Shown here piece by piece: positions 11,464 to 26,400 of a stretch of DNA of 64,000 nt. The stretch is from Alitta virens (taxonomy: Eukaryota; Annelida; Polychaeta; Phyllodocida; Nereididae). The stretch lies in the NCBI GenBank assembly GCA_932294295.1, contig OW028574.1, forward strand, positions 32,434,145-32,498,144, written 5' to 3'. Positions within the stretch are counted from its first letter, which is position 1, and each line of letters begins with the position of its first letter. The notes beneath the pieces are model-generated. The model searched no databases, had not been told where the DNA came from, and saw only the letters and a program-made list of their open reading frames with translations. Both the position numbers and the translations under genes were made by a program.

Positions 11464-14400
11464 CTGAAATGAAAGGATGGAAAATCGGAATTTGGACTAT
11501 AATTTGAATGAACTTAGAAGTTGTATGAGAATTTATATATAATCAAAGTTACATAAGTCAAATAATGCATCGACAACAAAGCTTCAGCAAATGCCCACAT
11601 AGTATACAAGCATTATCAACATGTTGAAGTAGCAAATGTAGCTGAGCACTTGGACATTACCTTTATCCTTTATGTATGTTATTATTGTTCATCCCAGGAT
11701 GTTACAGTATCATAATAAACAAATTTCAAATCAATAGGAAACAAACTCAGATGGTGTTTCTGACAGCTGTGTGAGATGCTTTTTGAGCAACTTTAGTAAT
11801 TGTTTCAGATATCTATTTTACCTAGTGTTGTCACCATTCAGTTCATGTTATCATGCTTTTCTTGCATATGGCTTTTACCCTTGAGTCTTTTAAATGCTGA
11901 TACCATTTGTATATTTTAATTACCTTTTTTCAGGTTAACTAAATCAATATAAATCTACCAATTCTATTGCAGGAGGTGATAATGAAGATAATATGGCATG
12001 TAAGTCATGTTTGGTATCAATTTAATGCATTTTGCATGATAAACATGCTGCTTTGGTTAATTATTCAATAGTGCATACTTGGCAAAGTTTGATGCTTAAA
12101 CTAGGAGTCTAAATAGCAACCCTGTCAGTCTTTGATAGCCACATATGGTTGTTACATAACACTTTTGACAGGGGCTTGGGATTCACTGGTGACAAACAGC
12201 AGGAGGTAGAATTTTGTGTATTGTGCTGAGACTTTGTGCTTTGAGCAGGGGAATGATAGTTTGGCTCATTAGTCTAGGGAGGGGGGGGGGCAGCACCCCC
12301 TCAGGATCCTAGCTTTTAGCTTATAAAACTAAACTGCGCATGAGTATTCCAAGAAAAAGCTCATTTTCCGAATTACTCAATATGAATGATTATATATGTA
12401 CAAAACCATGCATTTTGGGGTTATATTTCAAGGATTTTTTTAATTCTGTCAGTTCTCTTGTAATGAGAAGTTATTCTTGCTCTTTTAAGAATGCTACCTT
12501 GGTCTATTAGTGGAATTGATATGCCAAGAATTCAACTTTAATGGTTTGGGTTACTAAAAATTTGCTGCCATGGGCTTGTAGATTACATACTTGGCACACA
12601 TCTGGCAAAGTTTTAGGCATGGAGGTGCAGCAGTGTGCGATTTTTTTTTGCAAAATTTTGTAAAACATAGCTGAGATATGTCAATTTGACAAAAAAAGGC
12701 ACAACTAGGCCATAAAATATTACTGCATGAAATTTTGTTAGAGTAAGCGTATTTGTGTTCAAGTTCTGCTCTGGAAACATAAAGTGTCATGCCCGCCCAC
12801 CTTCCCGCCCACAGACAGACATGGATTTTTGCAACTGATAACAATAACCCGTCTTCAAACTTTGTTGGCTGAGGGTTAAAATTAGGATAAGGTTTAAAAA
12901 AAAAACTGGTTCCTGTTATCCGATCAACCACGTTTTAAAGCTGCGAACCAGAACATTTTTAAAACATATGCTAAAAAATATTGTCACAAAAAATTCTGTT
13001 CACTCACTTGAACGACCATCCGTGAAAACAACCAGCAAATTTGGATTTTGTGAACGATCACCTCTAAAGGACTGGAACAATTGGGTTCTTGCCAGACTGT
13101 AAAGAAAATGTACAATAATATCAGACACTTCATTCTAATCTGAGAAACCACAGTGTCAAAATGACAAGCTTCGAGTTTATCCACTACTGTGGTTGTGTTA
13201 TACTTATATCCCACACTTTGACAGATAATTTCAGTACTTTTAATCAAGAAGACAAAGTAAAGAATTGTTTTGAGCAAATTCTTGTACTTTTCAGGATCAA
13301 ATATCTTAGTAATATTCATCAAGTCCTCTTTAACCAATCACTGTAGTAGTAGTTAATGCGTTACAGTGATATGTGTAACATTGAAGAATTTTCCTGCTGT
13401 ATGGAGTAAAATGTGTGCATGATGAGAAGATGGGTCATAACCCTAAAATGCACTTGATCAGCTGGCTGAGTACTTGATCAGCTGAATGAATGTCCTAGAT
13501 TCACTGATCCATATCATCAGTGAGCAGATCAGCCAGACAGGTCCTGTGACAGCTGTTTCTGGCCCATGATGAGTCATCATCTTGATGTGATTACAGTTAT
13601 AAGTCACCAAGGTAACATGGGACACATAGAAACATGACTCATCATGAACACTTTTCAGTTACCAAAAAAGCAAAGTCTTCATTCTTAAGCCCAGTTCACA
13701 CTTTCACCAGTAAAAGAGATGAGTAACCACGGACGTCAAAAAGGGCCTATATATGCTCACTTAATTGTGACTCTGTTAATCAAGCATTTGAGGGATGTCT
13801 GTTGCCGCTCGCCGAAACGTCCATCAACAAGTGGCCAGGAATGGCCACGAACATACGTAGAACGCACATTGACTGACTCCGGAACGAGTTCCGAGTAATT
13901 CCAGATTGATTCCCGGAATAATGGCAACAATTTACTCGTAGAATGTCCGCCAAATGTTTTAAAAAATTTTGCCTATGGTCATGGATGATTTGAAGGGACT
14001 ACGACCATGTTACGGAATTAGCAGGAGTATCCATAAAATGCTCGGCGATTGACTTGCGTATGCTCGGCGATTGACTTGCGTATGAACAAGGATAAGCAAG
14101 AGTAAAAATTTCTGGTCATCCACGCTCACCCGCCATGCTCATCCATGAAGGTGCACGCCACTTTAACAACAAAGGGGTCATTCACATGGAGATTGCTATG
14201 TATTAGGTAATTTTTAAGGCATTGTGGAGAAAAACCATTGTTAGATTGTATTTGTAATAGCATTTCCTCATTTAATGTGAAAAGTGTATATTTTGGTCAG
14301 AAATTATGCCTTTTTTCTAACACATTCCAGTGACTCCAACATGCATTTTGTTTCCATGGCAACAGTGCAGGGAAAGCCTTATTGTTTTCAAGAGACTTTT

Positions 14401-17400
14401 TAGTCTGCAAATGAGATATAGAAAGAATACGTTTGTGACAATTCGTTGATTTTTGTTTTTAAAGGGACATTTAGTTTCAACAAAATTTTGTTTCATGAAT
14501 AACATAATTGGCGAAACTCCGGTCTCAGTGTTGAAAGTGAAGCCAACTTTCGTCCACTAGTTAAATCAGGTATGGTGGTTCACCAGACAAAATCATTGCT
14601 GTTTTATTGCAAGCATACCGATAGCTTCATTATGTTATTAATACGAGGGTATGGGATACAGGGTAGTTAACAACGTTTTAACCTATAAGATCATTTACAT
14701 GAGACTCGCAGGGGCAGTGATGGGGTCGTTCAGAATTGCACCGAAAAAAATCATATCTGGTCTGTATTAAAGACATAGCCATTGCCTAAATGACTACATT
14801 TCTCACTCGATCCGAAAAAGTTGCACAAAAACGCGATATTCACCAATCAGAAGCATAGATGTTTGCTTTCTATTTCATCTATATTACTACTGTTTCCATT
14901 TCATATCTCTGTCATTAACCAGAACAATTAGTTGAATAGATGATAGTTTACATGTATTTTTCAGAAAAAATGAAATTGTCAATCTTGAATCTCGTTCTAT
15001 TGGAGTGGTGGATTTGAGGAAAATTGGGTCAATCTTGAAACTAGGTCACCAATTAGATGCAAGTACTTCTCCAGTTGGATCTAATGAGTCAATTGGTTCT
15101 ATTGGAGCAGTGGATATGAGGAAAATTAGGTCATTATTGCAACTAGGTCACAAATCAGAGAATTGAAGTACTTCTCCAACTGGATCTATGGATCTATTGG
15201 GCCAACTGATACTGTAGTATCTCTACAATCTGTGGATGGCCTAACTTACTTCTATTCATCTATTCTTCTGATTCATTTATCATTTTCATCATTTATCATT
15301 TTCATTATTAGAGCAGTAGAATTGATAATTAGGGTCAATCTTGAAACTAGGTCACAAATCGGAAGAATAGCAATTCTCCAATTGGATATACAAGGTCTAA
15401 GGGCAGACTATGTGATTCACAACGTTGCTCTAATGGCACCAAAACTGGTCTAATGGAGTAGTAGAATCAATGAAACTAGTTTAGTCTGACAGATATATTC
15501 TAAAGTATCTTTAGAAGCTTACCTAACTTCTAGTCTTGCACCAATCAGAAAAATAGATCTATGAAATAGTGGCACTAAACAGAAGAATAACGAAAGCCTG
15601 TATTAATGCTTTTAACATGCAAATTCATAGTAATAGAAGTTACAAAAGAACTAATTCTATTCTTCTAACTGGTAAATATCCCGCCTTAAGGGTGGATTTC
15701 ACATAGCTATAAAGTGACAAAAAATACGTGGTTGATACGTAGACCCTAAGTTGACGTATTGGCCAAGGATTCTTGATGAAAAAAGGGGCGTGGCTAGGCG
15801 TTGACGTATGGCTATGTATGCATTGGCTTATGCGACATACAATTCACGGATATCCTGCAGATCGTACTTAGCTTACATCTGGAGGTACGACGTATATGAC
15901 ATACGATCCGCCGACTATGACGCATGGTCCACGTTATGTGTCATATAATCCGCCGTACGATCCTATCAATGACGGAAGCGAAAATGGGACCGAAGAAAAG
16001 ACGCAAAATCAAAAGAAATCACCAAAAATGATGACCGCACCCATGTACAATACGTGATAGTTGCCGTTCGATCGTCGCAATCGTAGATTCTTCCATCGTC
16101 TTCCATAGATATTGATTTTTCCCGACTTTGCTTACATAGAAACTTCCGCTGGATGATTCTAGAGGCCATAAGCCACGTATAACTTACGGAAGCCAACACA
16201 AGACTCAAGTAAGCTCAGGCGTATGCCACGTATGATCCAAGTAGTAACTGCATGTGGTTACAGAACTCAGAACTGAGAACAAACTTTTTTTAATTTGAAG
16301 ACATAATTCTTAAAACTAATTAGAAGTTGCTGTCGAGGGCTCCCCCTTGATGACATTTTACATCAATATTGCAACTTAAAGTTTAAGAAAAGCCCTAAAT
16401 GATGACGGATGAATTGTTGTGGTAAATAGTAGGCTAAATTTTAAATGTCATAGGAATTTTTGTGGGAAAAAGATAATTTCGATTTGGTATGTTATAATTT
16501 TGACACACAACAGTCTTGGATATTGCATGTTGTTGCATATTGTGAAATATTTTAACCAATTTTTTTAATTTGAAGAAAAACCTTGGTAACCATAGAAATA
16601 TAATGGTAACGGTATTTTTTCAAATTTATAACACAAAATGTGAGCTCATGCAGTGCACATATATCCGATATTTTCAATTTCATTTTTATCTATTTATATT
16701 TTTGGAGGAGTTACTAAGATCGTATGATCCAAAAGCCTTAGACAGATTTCTATCCATCATTTCAATATTCCTACTTATTAAATCTAGGGCTGCTAATTTC
16801 GTTCAGTGCAATTTTATAAAACCATATTGGCTGTAGTAAAATAAATTTAAATTAAATGTTATGAAAATTAGTACAAATTTGACAATGCATAACACGTTCA
16901 AAGATTTTGTATAAACTGGGCAGAATGGAAATTGGCTTGTAGTTTTCTAGTAGAGCATTATCATTTTGTTGAAACAGGGGATTACTTTTGCAGTTTTCAG
17001 CTGTTCTGGAAATACACTATTAAAAAATGACTGATTGATGATAATACTTAATGGCTTAGCTATTTCATGCTTTATTAGTTTCAGAATTATATTTGATATG
17101 AGATCAAAGCTACAACTAGACTCGTTTTTAAGGTTATCTATAATTTTAATGACAGCAAGTTCATCAACAAATGTAAATTCAAAAGAAGTGTGAACAGGAG
17201 AGTGAAGATAATCTTTAAATGAGTTGTAACTATCAAATGCTATATTTGACGCCCTAAATTTGGTCCCAAATTGATGAAATAGTCATTGAATTTATTTGTA
17301 AATTCTTGTGGATTTGAAACTAGAGATTTATTCATTTACCATTAAATATTTTGGTAAGTCGTTTTTATTTTTTGTCCTGTTCAAAATATCTTTTATTGTT

Positions 17401-20400
17401 GACCATGTCATCATAAAAAAAAAGAAACATAATAGTTCTTTTTTTGCTAGTTTGATGCTGTGTTTTAAGATTTTGTTAAAAATTTTTAAGTTTGTTTTTA
17501 GTGTTTGGTATAATGGTGAATCTAATGCTGTTGATGTTACTCATTTGTAGAGTTTTTCTCTAAACTTGATGGAGGCAAGAATTCCTTTAATGATCCATGT
17601 CTTTTTATGTCTAATCCATGTCTTTTTATGTCTAATCCATGTCTTTTTATGTCTAATCCATGTCTTTTTATGTCTATATTTCTATAGGTGCCTTTGTAAT
17701 GCAGTAGTAATAACTGTTTCTAAACATGTGTGTATTAAAGTTACTCAAAGTACAATTTTGAGTTATTTCATTCTTAAAATCTATAATTTTCTCTGTTGTA
17801 TAGCTACACATTTTAACATATTTATCATGTCTCTATTTAGAACTGATGAAGTCTAAGGTTATAAAACATGGGATATGGTCAGAGATGTCACATTGCAATT
17901 TTCCAGAAGATGTGTTTGAGAAGTTATTAGAAATTTCAACCATGGTGTTATCAATAAGTGTGCCCGTAGTATCTGTTAAACGAGTGGGACAGGTAATCTT
18001 GGGGACAAAACTATTTGAGAGAAGCATCTCAAAAAATGTATAAAAATAGGTCTGTCATAATTCTTTAGTAAATCAATGATAAAATCACCACAAACTACAA
18101 CATTACGTCTTGTAAAAAATATGGAGGATATGATTAATTTCATCTATAAAAGTACTATAGTTATCAACTATATTTCTAGGAGGTCGGTAAACATTACCTA
18201 TTACTAAATGCCTATTTGTACCACAATCATCTAAGCTAATTTCGATAAAAACTCCATCCCATATATCTGAATTTGCAATTGGGAGTATTATGTATCTTTC
18301 AAATAAATAGCAATACCTCCATGTGCTGCATGATCATCCTCTAGAAATAAGTTTGTAGCCTGGCAGTTGCAAAAGCGAGAGATCAGCGTCTTCAGGAGTG
18401 TGTGTGCGTGATTAGGGCTTTACGTCCTGTATTTCTGCACCAGTTGGGCTAATTAGGACCGGCAGAGACCATGGCAATGAGACGAAGGAGGAAACAGCCA
18501 TCCAACTTAGGCACGCCTGGGAATCAAAACCCGGGACCCAGCGGCTGGAAGCCCAGAGTGCTGCCTCTGAGCTAGGCCCCGCCCTCCAGCATCTTCAGGA
18601 AGCTACATTTCCTGTAGGCTTATCACACTAAAATGGCAACCATAATCATAATTTTGAACATATAATTGAAGGTCATTGAATTCTGCATTTATAGACTGGC
18701 AATTTAAGGTAAGTATTTGTGAATTTGTCTTGTTTAAGTTTGAGGGTTCCAATACAACTTTGTGTGTCAAAATAAAGAGAATTATCAAAAATTGGGGGAA
18801 TGCTATCTTCTTTTTTTCCTGATTATCTTCAATTATCATATCTAATAAACTTGGATTAGCCATTATATAAAAAGCAAAACATTTTTCAGCAGATGGAGCC
18901 ATCAGTAATATGATAATTTGTGTACCGTGTCATGAAGTTTTTTATTTTCTTCTTGGTATTTTCCATTTTTTCTAACACTTGGTCAATTTGAGAGGTCATT
19001 GACCCTTTAAATTCATTTATTAGCACTGTCAAAAGTTGTACCAACGTATCGTTGCCAGCCTTATGGCATCCTTAGCAACGGGCTAGTGCCCCTGGTGGCA
19101 GATTGCCCACGGTGTTTTAATTTTTAAATCCCAAATTTTTTTTCTGATTGCTGTACCAGTGCCACAAAAAATTTAAATCCAACTGGAAAATTCCACAGCA
19201 TAAAGAGGCTGAATGGATGTAGGTCCTCTTGCACCAAGGCAACTGTGCCTGTGTGGCACATGAACCCTCATAACACCATGCTTGGAAGAGATAGATTCTT
19301 AGCAACCATTCACACCAGCGTTGACAGGGCAAATGAATGCAACTCGGACCGAGGTTGAATGGCAGGTCACATGACATCATAGAGTAAGTGATCTTTTTTT
19401 AACTATGACCGAACAGGGAGACAAAATGCAGGGCAGCAGAAACATTTGTGTTACCGGGTTGGATGCATAAATTAATTAATCTACTTATAAAGAACACAGA
19501 GTTCATACCACCACTGGTCAACCCCAGTTGCCTCTCGAACTAATCATTCTGCTCCAGATGCTGATTAACCTAAGTTTTTTTGTACCTACCGCCAAGGAAA
19601 GAAATGGTAGATATAGCTACTTGCAAACTGTGTGTTCTGCCAAATTTGACCAAATTTTCACAAAATAATGATCTTATGGTTTTATCAGGCAGAACATCAT
19701 CTTCATGGTTTTACAGTCCAATGAAGAGTCAACACTGCTGGTACGATCATACTGGCACCAGTGTTTCATATATTTGACCCTTTATTGTGAAAATTTGTTA
19801 TTTATTGCAACCATCATTTTTGCATGTACCCATGGCAACCTCGTGTGACTATGTAGTGAATTAATAAATACCTTGATATTTTATGTGGTTTAAAGTAACA
19901 AAAATTTAGCTTGTAAGGAAATGTTCTTCGTGAAAATTTATAATCGCTGACCTTTGTTGACCAAATTTGACCCTTAAATGAAGTCAAAGAACATTTTTAG
20001 GAGAAAGTCCCAAAGTGTATTGAATATTCTCTATCAACGATAAGTTTGACATTTGGATGCATAACATTTTTGAAAAAAAAAAATTACAATGCCAAAAAAT
20101 GCTTGTCTTATTACCGGTCATTGTAAGTTACAGAGGTTGTAGACCTTTTACCCCCATATTGCAAACATTTGCACCTGATGGAACTTAAAAACCATGTTTC
20201 ATGAAAATATAAATTCATTTGGGTCCCTCACATGAACCTGGGCCTATATTCGCCTGGCCAGCCCACGGATTATATATTGTTTAAGGTCAAACAGTTTTGA
20301 AAGATATTTTTTTATAAAAAGTACAGAAACAACATACTCAATGCCGGCACCGGTGTTAGTTCCGCCTGCTGAATATGGAAGGCTTGAAGGTACATTGAAT

Positions 20401-23400
20401 TGATCCAGATAGTTCCTTGCAATTGCATTTGTCGCAAAGGTTATGATTCCAACTCTGGCTCTTCTTGAGTCGCGGCTACCGATGTAGTCCAAGTTGAATT
20501 GGCGAATAACATTCAGAAGGTCATTGCTCATCTGTTGGAAATTTCCTGATCCAATGCTGCCAGATGAATCGACAGCAAACACCACATCTTGACCATTGGT
20601 GCATAGAGGTGCTTCAGTGGTAGTCATAGTTGTAGTACGACCTGAAAGTAAATCAACCTTGCATTAACTAATAAATTAGCAAAGCTTCCGAAAAAGGAAA
20701 GATCATCTGTGGAAAGATGGCTGTTCGTTTATTAGTTGTAACACAAGTAGCTGTATTGCAATGCAACATTGAAAATCTATACTGTTTCAGCATCCTGTCA
20801 TCTTCATTGTTTTTTCTAATGATCAGAAGTCGTTCTGGCGTCAGGATTGATGATTTTACTTCCATGATTGTTTCCGATAAATATATTTGTAAAAATAACT
20901 ATAACTAGAGTTGAAATGTATATGTATTTTTCTTTTAACAACCTATTGTTGATCTAAATTACTTGCTATAATATGCTGAGACTCATAAATCCTTGTTGGT
21001 TTTGGTGTGTAATTTAAAAGATTTGTAAATATTGTTTTGTTTATACTTGCGCACAAGTCACTTTAATATTAATAAATATTGTTACTACTGTTACTATATT
21101 GCAAAATCAAAAGTGATTCCTTACCACTGAAGCAACTTTGCCTGTCATCTTTGATTCCAGAACAATAGTTATACAAGCCCACTGGTGGAGGATTGTTGCA
21201 CTCCCTGTACCTCACTCTCAAACCAAATGAACATGGACTCCAACATCCCCATTCACCCCAGCCACCTCGTAAATTCCCTGTGTGAAAAAGACACCTCATT
21301 AGACCCAATCACGGGTTAACTTCAGAATTATCACATCTTCAAACATGAGTAAACAAAATGGAATTGAGCATACTGAACATACAGCTGCATACATATTGTT
21401 CATGTAGTAGGAGTTGAGAATTTTCTGAAACCCTGTCTAGACTCAGCTTAAACTTTGCACAATTAAATACCAATTTTATCAGACTAACTTCTGAAGTTCC
21501 ATTCCCGGTCGAGCCTATGTTGGATGACTGTTTCATCCTTCATCTCATCGCCGTGTTCCATAACTGTCCTAATTAGCCCTTCAGATGCAGTAATACAGGA
21601 CGTAAAGCCCTAATTCACCCACAAAAATCAATGTCAATTTCTTGATTGTGCAAAACAGCCAAAAAGGGTACTGAAGGAGCATCTGTATCAGGTAGATGCT
21701 TACCTGAGGCGCAGCCATCAAAAGGAGGAGATGGAGATGGGTTCCTAGGAAATTGAGTACGGAATGGTGGTCGCATGGTGGTGAATCTTGTGAATGAAGA
21801 AAACTGCTGCCCACAATCACCATTACAGTACGTTTGTTCGAAGTTGGAACCTGTACAGTTTGCGAAGCCTACCCTTCGACATCGTCTAGGACGTTCTGGA
21901 GCTTCGCATTGGCGATTTCGTGTTCTTGTTCCGTATTGACCACAAGCCGAGTTACATGAAGACCAGTTCTCCCATGAGGACCATGTTCCATCTTCAAGTA
22001 AAATAATGAATTGTCACAGACTACAATCATTCAATCTGCAAAAGTTTAATGACCTGTCTCAGAGACCTGACAACAATTATTAAGATGGACGAAAAAAAAG
22101 TTCTGTGTGATTATTTTGCAAAGTTTTTGCATTTTTAACAAAGTTAGAGCTGTTAAAAAACCCCATTCATCTGTCTTATTCAGGCAAATAGCATTGAAGT
22201 CAATGTGAAAACAGGCTAAGTTGGGACTCAAATATCTTCAATTTATATTTTATGAAATTGATAAATGTTTTCAAATACGTGGGAATTTGTACTACAGAGG
22301 AATAAAAAACAAAACATCGGAATGAACATGCTTCTCCATGATAAACCAATGAAAAGACCTTTGCATTGTGAACTGAAAGTTGCATGCTTCAAACTATGCA
22401 ATACGTTTGATAAAATATTTCCACTCTCATTATAGCTAAGAGCTAAGGTTATGAAATTGGAATATGTGATAGTTATTGCCCGTGGGAGACTGACTCTTAG
22501 AATTGTTAGTTAAGTGATTGTTTTAAATAGAATAGGCAGTCTGCAAAGAGTGTATCTCAAGCAATAGTGCTCCACTGCACATGGATCTTAGTTTTCACAA
22601 TTACATTATTAGATGGTGAGGTATGTAGAACTTTTTATAAGTATAAAATTCTTGCTTTTATGGAAATTTGCACTGCAGCAAAACCTGCCCATTCTATGCA
22701 AATTTGGGTGATTTTAATGATGGTATTAATAATGATCTAAATACAATTTGATCACGTTTTTTCCAAATTAGGTGGTAAAATAATGAGGTGATTTTAACAG
22801 TTAGGTGCTATTAATAATGAAGTGGTTTTAAAAATTAGGTAGTTTTAATCGTGAGGTGGTCATAATAATGAGTTGTCTTTATAGTAATGTGGTCTTATAT
22901 TGAGGTGTTCTTATATTTTGATAATGAAGTGGTCTTAATAGTCCCACTAGTAAAGTCGTCTATATAATGAGGTGGTCTTGATTGTGAGGTTGTCTTATAT
23001 TGAGGTATTCTTGATAGTGATGTGGTTTTTATAATGAAGTGGTGTCCCACTGGTGAAGTGGTCTAAATAATGAGGAAATCTTAATTGTGAGGTCTTATAT
23101 CGAAGTGTTCTTGTAGTAGTGTTGTGGTTTAATAATAAAGTGAGCTTAATAATGTTAACTGTTACTAATAAGATTGTTTATTGTTTGCCCTAGTTGTCAC
23201 AAATCCTTCCGTGTTTGACAAAAGATATCACTGGTGATCACTGAAACGGAAAACATTATTAGCCTGTTTCAGCTGATAACTGATATTATTATAGTAAATA
23301 TTGTATACTGTATGTGCTTTCAATTTCAGTCTCTAAGACAAATAGTTTTTATACAAATAAAAATTAAAGTCGACGTGGTAAGTGCCGGCATCAGGTGTAA

Positions 23401-26400
23401 AAAAAACCTCAGATTTTTTGTTGTTTGTTCCGTTGTTTATTACCAACAATTACCAAAATCCGGACACCTCTTTTTATTTACTTTATCTGAATTCTGTCCA
23501 AACGGCGTAATTTTATATGCAATAGTTCTATTACAATTCAACCTCTGGCAGGTTGCTTGAAATTGAGAATAGAGAGGTGAAAATTGAAGTTGCTCACTCT
23601 GCCTTAAAACCTAGAAATATTTGGGTGTAGCCTGCCTTATCAACATACTTTGAATTGATGAAACAGGAAAGCATATTGTGAGGAAAGGTAGCCCCAAATT
23701 GCATAGTGAAATTATCAGAGTACACTAAATAAAAGTAAAATTATAAAAAGTGAAAGGAAAAAAAAACCTTTGTTTACATTATAGCTTGAAAGAAGGGCAT
23801 ATATTGCAACTTCAATATCTTACTTCACCCTATGGTGACCGTCATTTATTTTTCCTGACCAGCACTTGGTAAACCATAATTTAATTAAATTGTCTTTTTC
23901 TTTTTGCCAGAAAGGTCATTGATACCATATAATAATATTAGATATGAATTTTATTTACTATCTCAGACAGAATATGGATAAAAAAATATAGTTTGTCGCA
24001 AAATAAGTCATATAATATTTTTGAAAAATTTGGGATAATTAGGAAAATGTGATTTTTATATTCGCTGTACTTTCCTAAAATCAAACATTCCCTCGGATTT
24101 CCACCTTATTTGCTAAATTAAAGTGTTTTGCCACACTTATAATAAGAAATGGTGCAGAAAGAAGTGATACTATAGAAAGTATTGATATTTCAACATTAGG
24201 GCTGTACACCGGTTCTCGATATACTGTTTGTACCGGTACAATGTTAACGATACGGGTATTGATAACCGTTATGTAATAATAACGATGCAATTAAACGGTA
24301 TGCAGATCAGCGATTTTGAGCAAATAGGACACCTGCTACCCAGATGTTCTGGTGCTTTTAAAAATATCAGCCACTTTAATTGTAATGACATTAAACAACA
24401 GTCTTGATAATTCCATAAATATTTATTCATTACATTTCATAGTGGATTGTCAGTATTGTAGGCTTTTTTCATTGATATAGCTTAACGATACGTATCATGA
24501 TATGTATCGTATCGGTTTTACTGTATCGTGATACGTATCGTATCGTTATAAAGATAAAGGTGTACAGCCCTAGTCAACATAGTTTAAATTTCCGTAATAA
24601 TGAAAATGGTAAAATTAGCCATTTCTATCAGAATTTACTTTTTATATAAAATCAAAATATGGGAGTGTTTTCTTGCACAGAATAAATTTTGCCATCATTT
24701 AAAACAATATTTGTACATTTCTGAAAGTTTTATCTGTATTTTAGCAGGGCAAATTTATGTGAAAAATGTTTGAGACACTCCTGTAGAAAATCTAAATACA
24801 ATTTAAGAAATTCTGACTTAATTTTTCATGGTTTTGGGGGGGTCGACCTGTGGATGTGTAAAATCTCAGAAAATTCAGAGAACCTCATCCAAATCACTCT
24901 GCTTTGTTATCTCTGAGACAGGTCATTAAGCAGAAGCACCCGCAAAATCACTTTAAGCTGACTTAGAATATTTTACTGTTTTGGCTTCTGGTAAGAAAAA
25001 TATTTGTTAAAAACGACATTGATGAGTCACACTCCTGTTTGTTTCACTGCAGGGGTTCTATCCCATGATGAAAGGTCCATCACTGTTACTTATAGTGACA
25101 AGCCTCTTTACAAGTGAATGAAAGTTTACATATCAATTCCACTAACTAACACATGCTCCTTGCTGCACTTGTAAACGACCAAACCATCTTATTATCGTAA
25201 TATTTACGTAGAATCACTTTTTAATTTCCATTTGATTCTGAGAACATGATGTCGCAGTTCTGTTTGCCTAAATTCCATGATTGAATTCCTAAAGAAACAT
25301 AACAAGGCTCAAGCCTGACAACATAGCATTGTAAATAACCATCGAACATAATGAATCTTAATCAAAACAGTTTAAGGGGCGTTCACCCTATCACAAATAA
25401 GCGCTACGTATGACCACATGTGAAAATATCATCCTTGGCCATATGTGATTCACTCGCCCAGCATTTTACGTATACTCGCGCTAATCTGTAGGATGCTCCT
25501 GGTCGTGCTTGACCACACCTGATTATACGTGGAGAGGGCAAACATTTTTAAGCATGTTTAAAACTTTGGCGAGTTCTACAAGTAAATTGTTTATATTAAT
25601 TATGTAACTTGCTCGGGGATCAGTCGGCGAGCATCCTACGTACGTTCTACGTACGTACCTGGCCATACGTGGCCATACATGGGTGATCTACGAGCGATCT
25701 ACGAGCGATCCATGACCGATCCACGACTGATCCCCAAACGATCTACGGGCGATCTATGTAAGCCACACGTAAGCCACACGTAAGCCTCAAGTATGCTTGG
25801 CGATGGAAATCCGGCAAGAGTTTTACGGATGTCTGGTGAGCGATCTACGATTGCCCCATGTACGCTCATAGAAAGAAGTTGTACGTGATTAACAGAGCCA
25901 TGAGTGAGCACGTATAGCCACTATTTTATGTACATGGTCACACGTAGGTCTTAAATGTGATAGTGTGAATGCCCCTTTAGCAGTTAACAGTTTGTTTGAC
26001 TAAATCCAGTGTAAAGTTTACTGTTTACGGTCATGATGTCACGGATGAAGAAGAAAAGTTGAAAAGACGATTCTGTAACAGTTATGTCCCGAATAGGAGG
26101 GAGTTAACTAATATTTTCGTTGGTTACATCGTGACGTCGAAAGACTAAGCTATTAAAGTTACAATTTCATTGGTTATATGATGAACTTATATCCCGCTCA
26201 GAACAATAGGAAAATTATCTAGGTGGAGTACAAACATAATTATTGCGATAATAACTAAAATTGTTTTTCTTTTGGCTTTCACTAACAATGTTGTGTTGCT
26301 AATCAGATACACTATATGAAAAAGTCATACTCACTGCACGGGCGTCGTTGGTCCTGGGGCCTTGGTAGGCCATCCTTAGGCAAAGTTCCATTGAACTGAC

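Larger units (their letters stand above)
16690..19050 (-). pseudogene. Decayed non-LTR retrotransposon (LINE), CR1/L2/Jockey-like
   Basis: Read on the minus strand from 19050. An ORF1-like coiled-coil stretch at about 19040-18930 comes first. The AP endonuclease follows: LTLNCQSINAEFNDLQLYV near 18740, ISLQE near 18620, a continuing block on the far side of an inserted SINE near 18370, HGGIAIYLK near 18320, GNVYRPPRN near 18200, and CDISDHIPCF near 17880. A connector (PWIIKGILASIKFREKLY) lies near 17600, then the start of the reverse transcriptase (LSIIINQSFFNSVFP near 17040; NYKPISILPSLYKIFERV near 16940; DRNLSKAF near 16750). The catalytic YxDD part is absent. Many stops and frameshifts make it dead. 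It sits in intron 5 of the vWA gene, in the same orientation. Confidence 0.85.

Noticed and set aside
11246..11507. Plus-strand frames at the vWA terminal exon
   Set aside because: Antisense shadows of exon 7, whose minus-strand reading fits the vWA fold and splice phase.
17600..17672. Repeat-protein gene (in-frame heptapeptide repeats)
   Set aside because: Falls in a dead LINE and arises from a 21-bp tandem repeat.
25699..25911. 70-codon minus-strand gene
   Set aside because: Made of the MITE's internal repeated words; no domain, inside a transposon.
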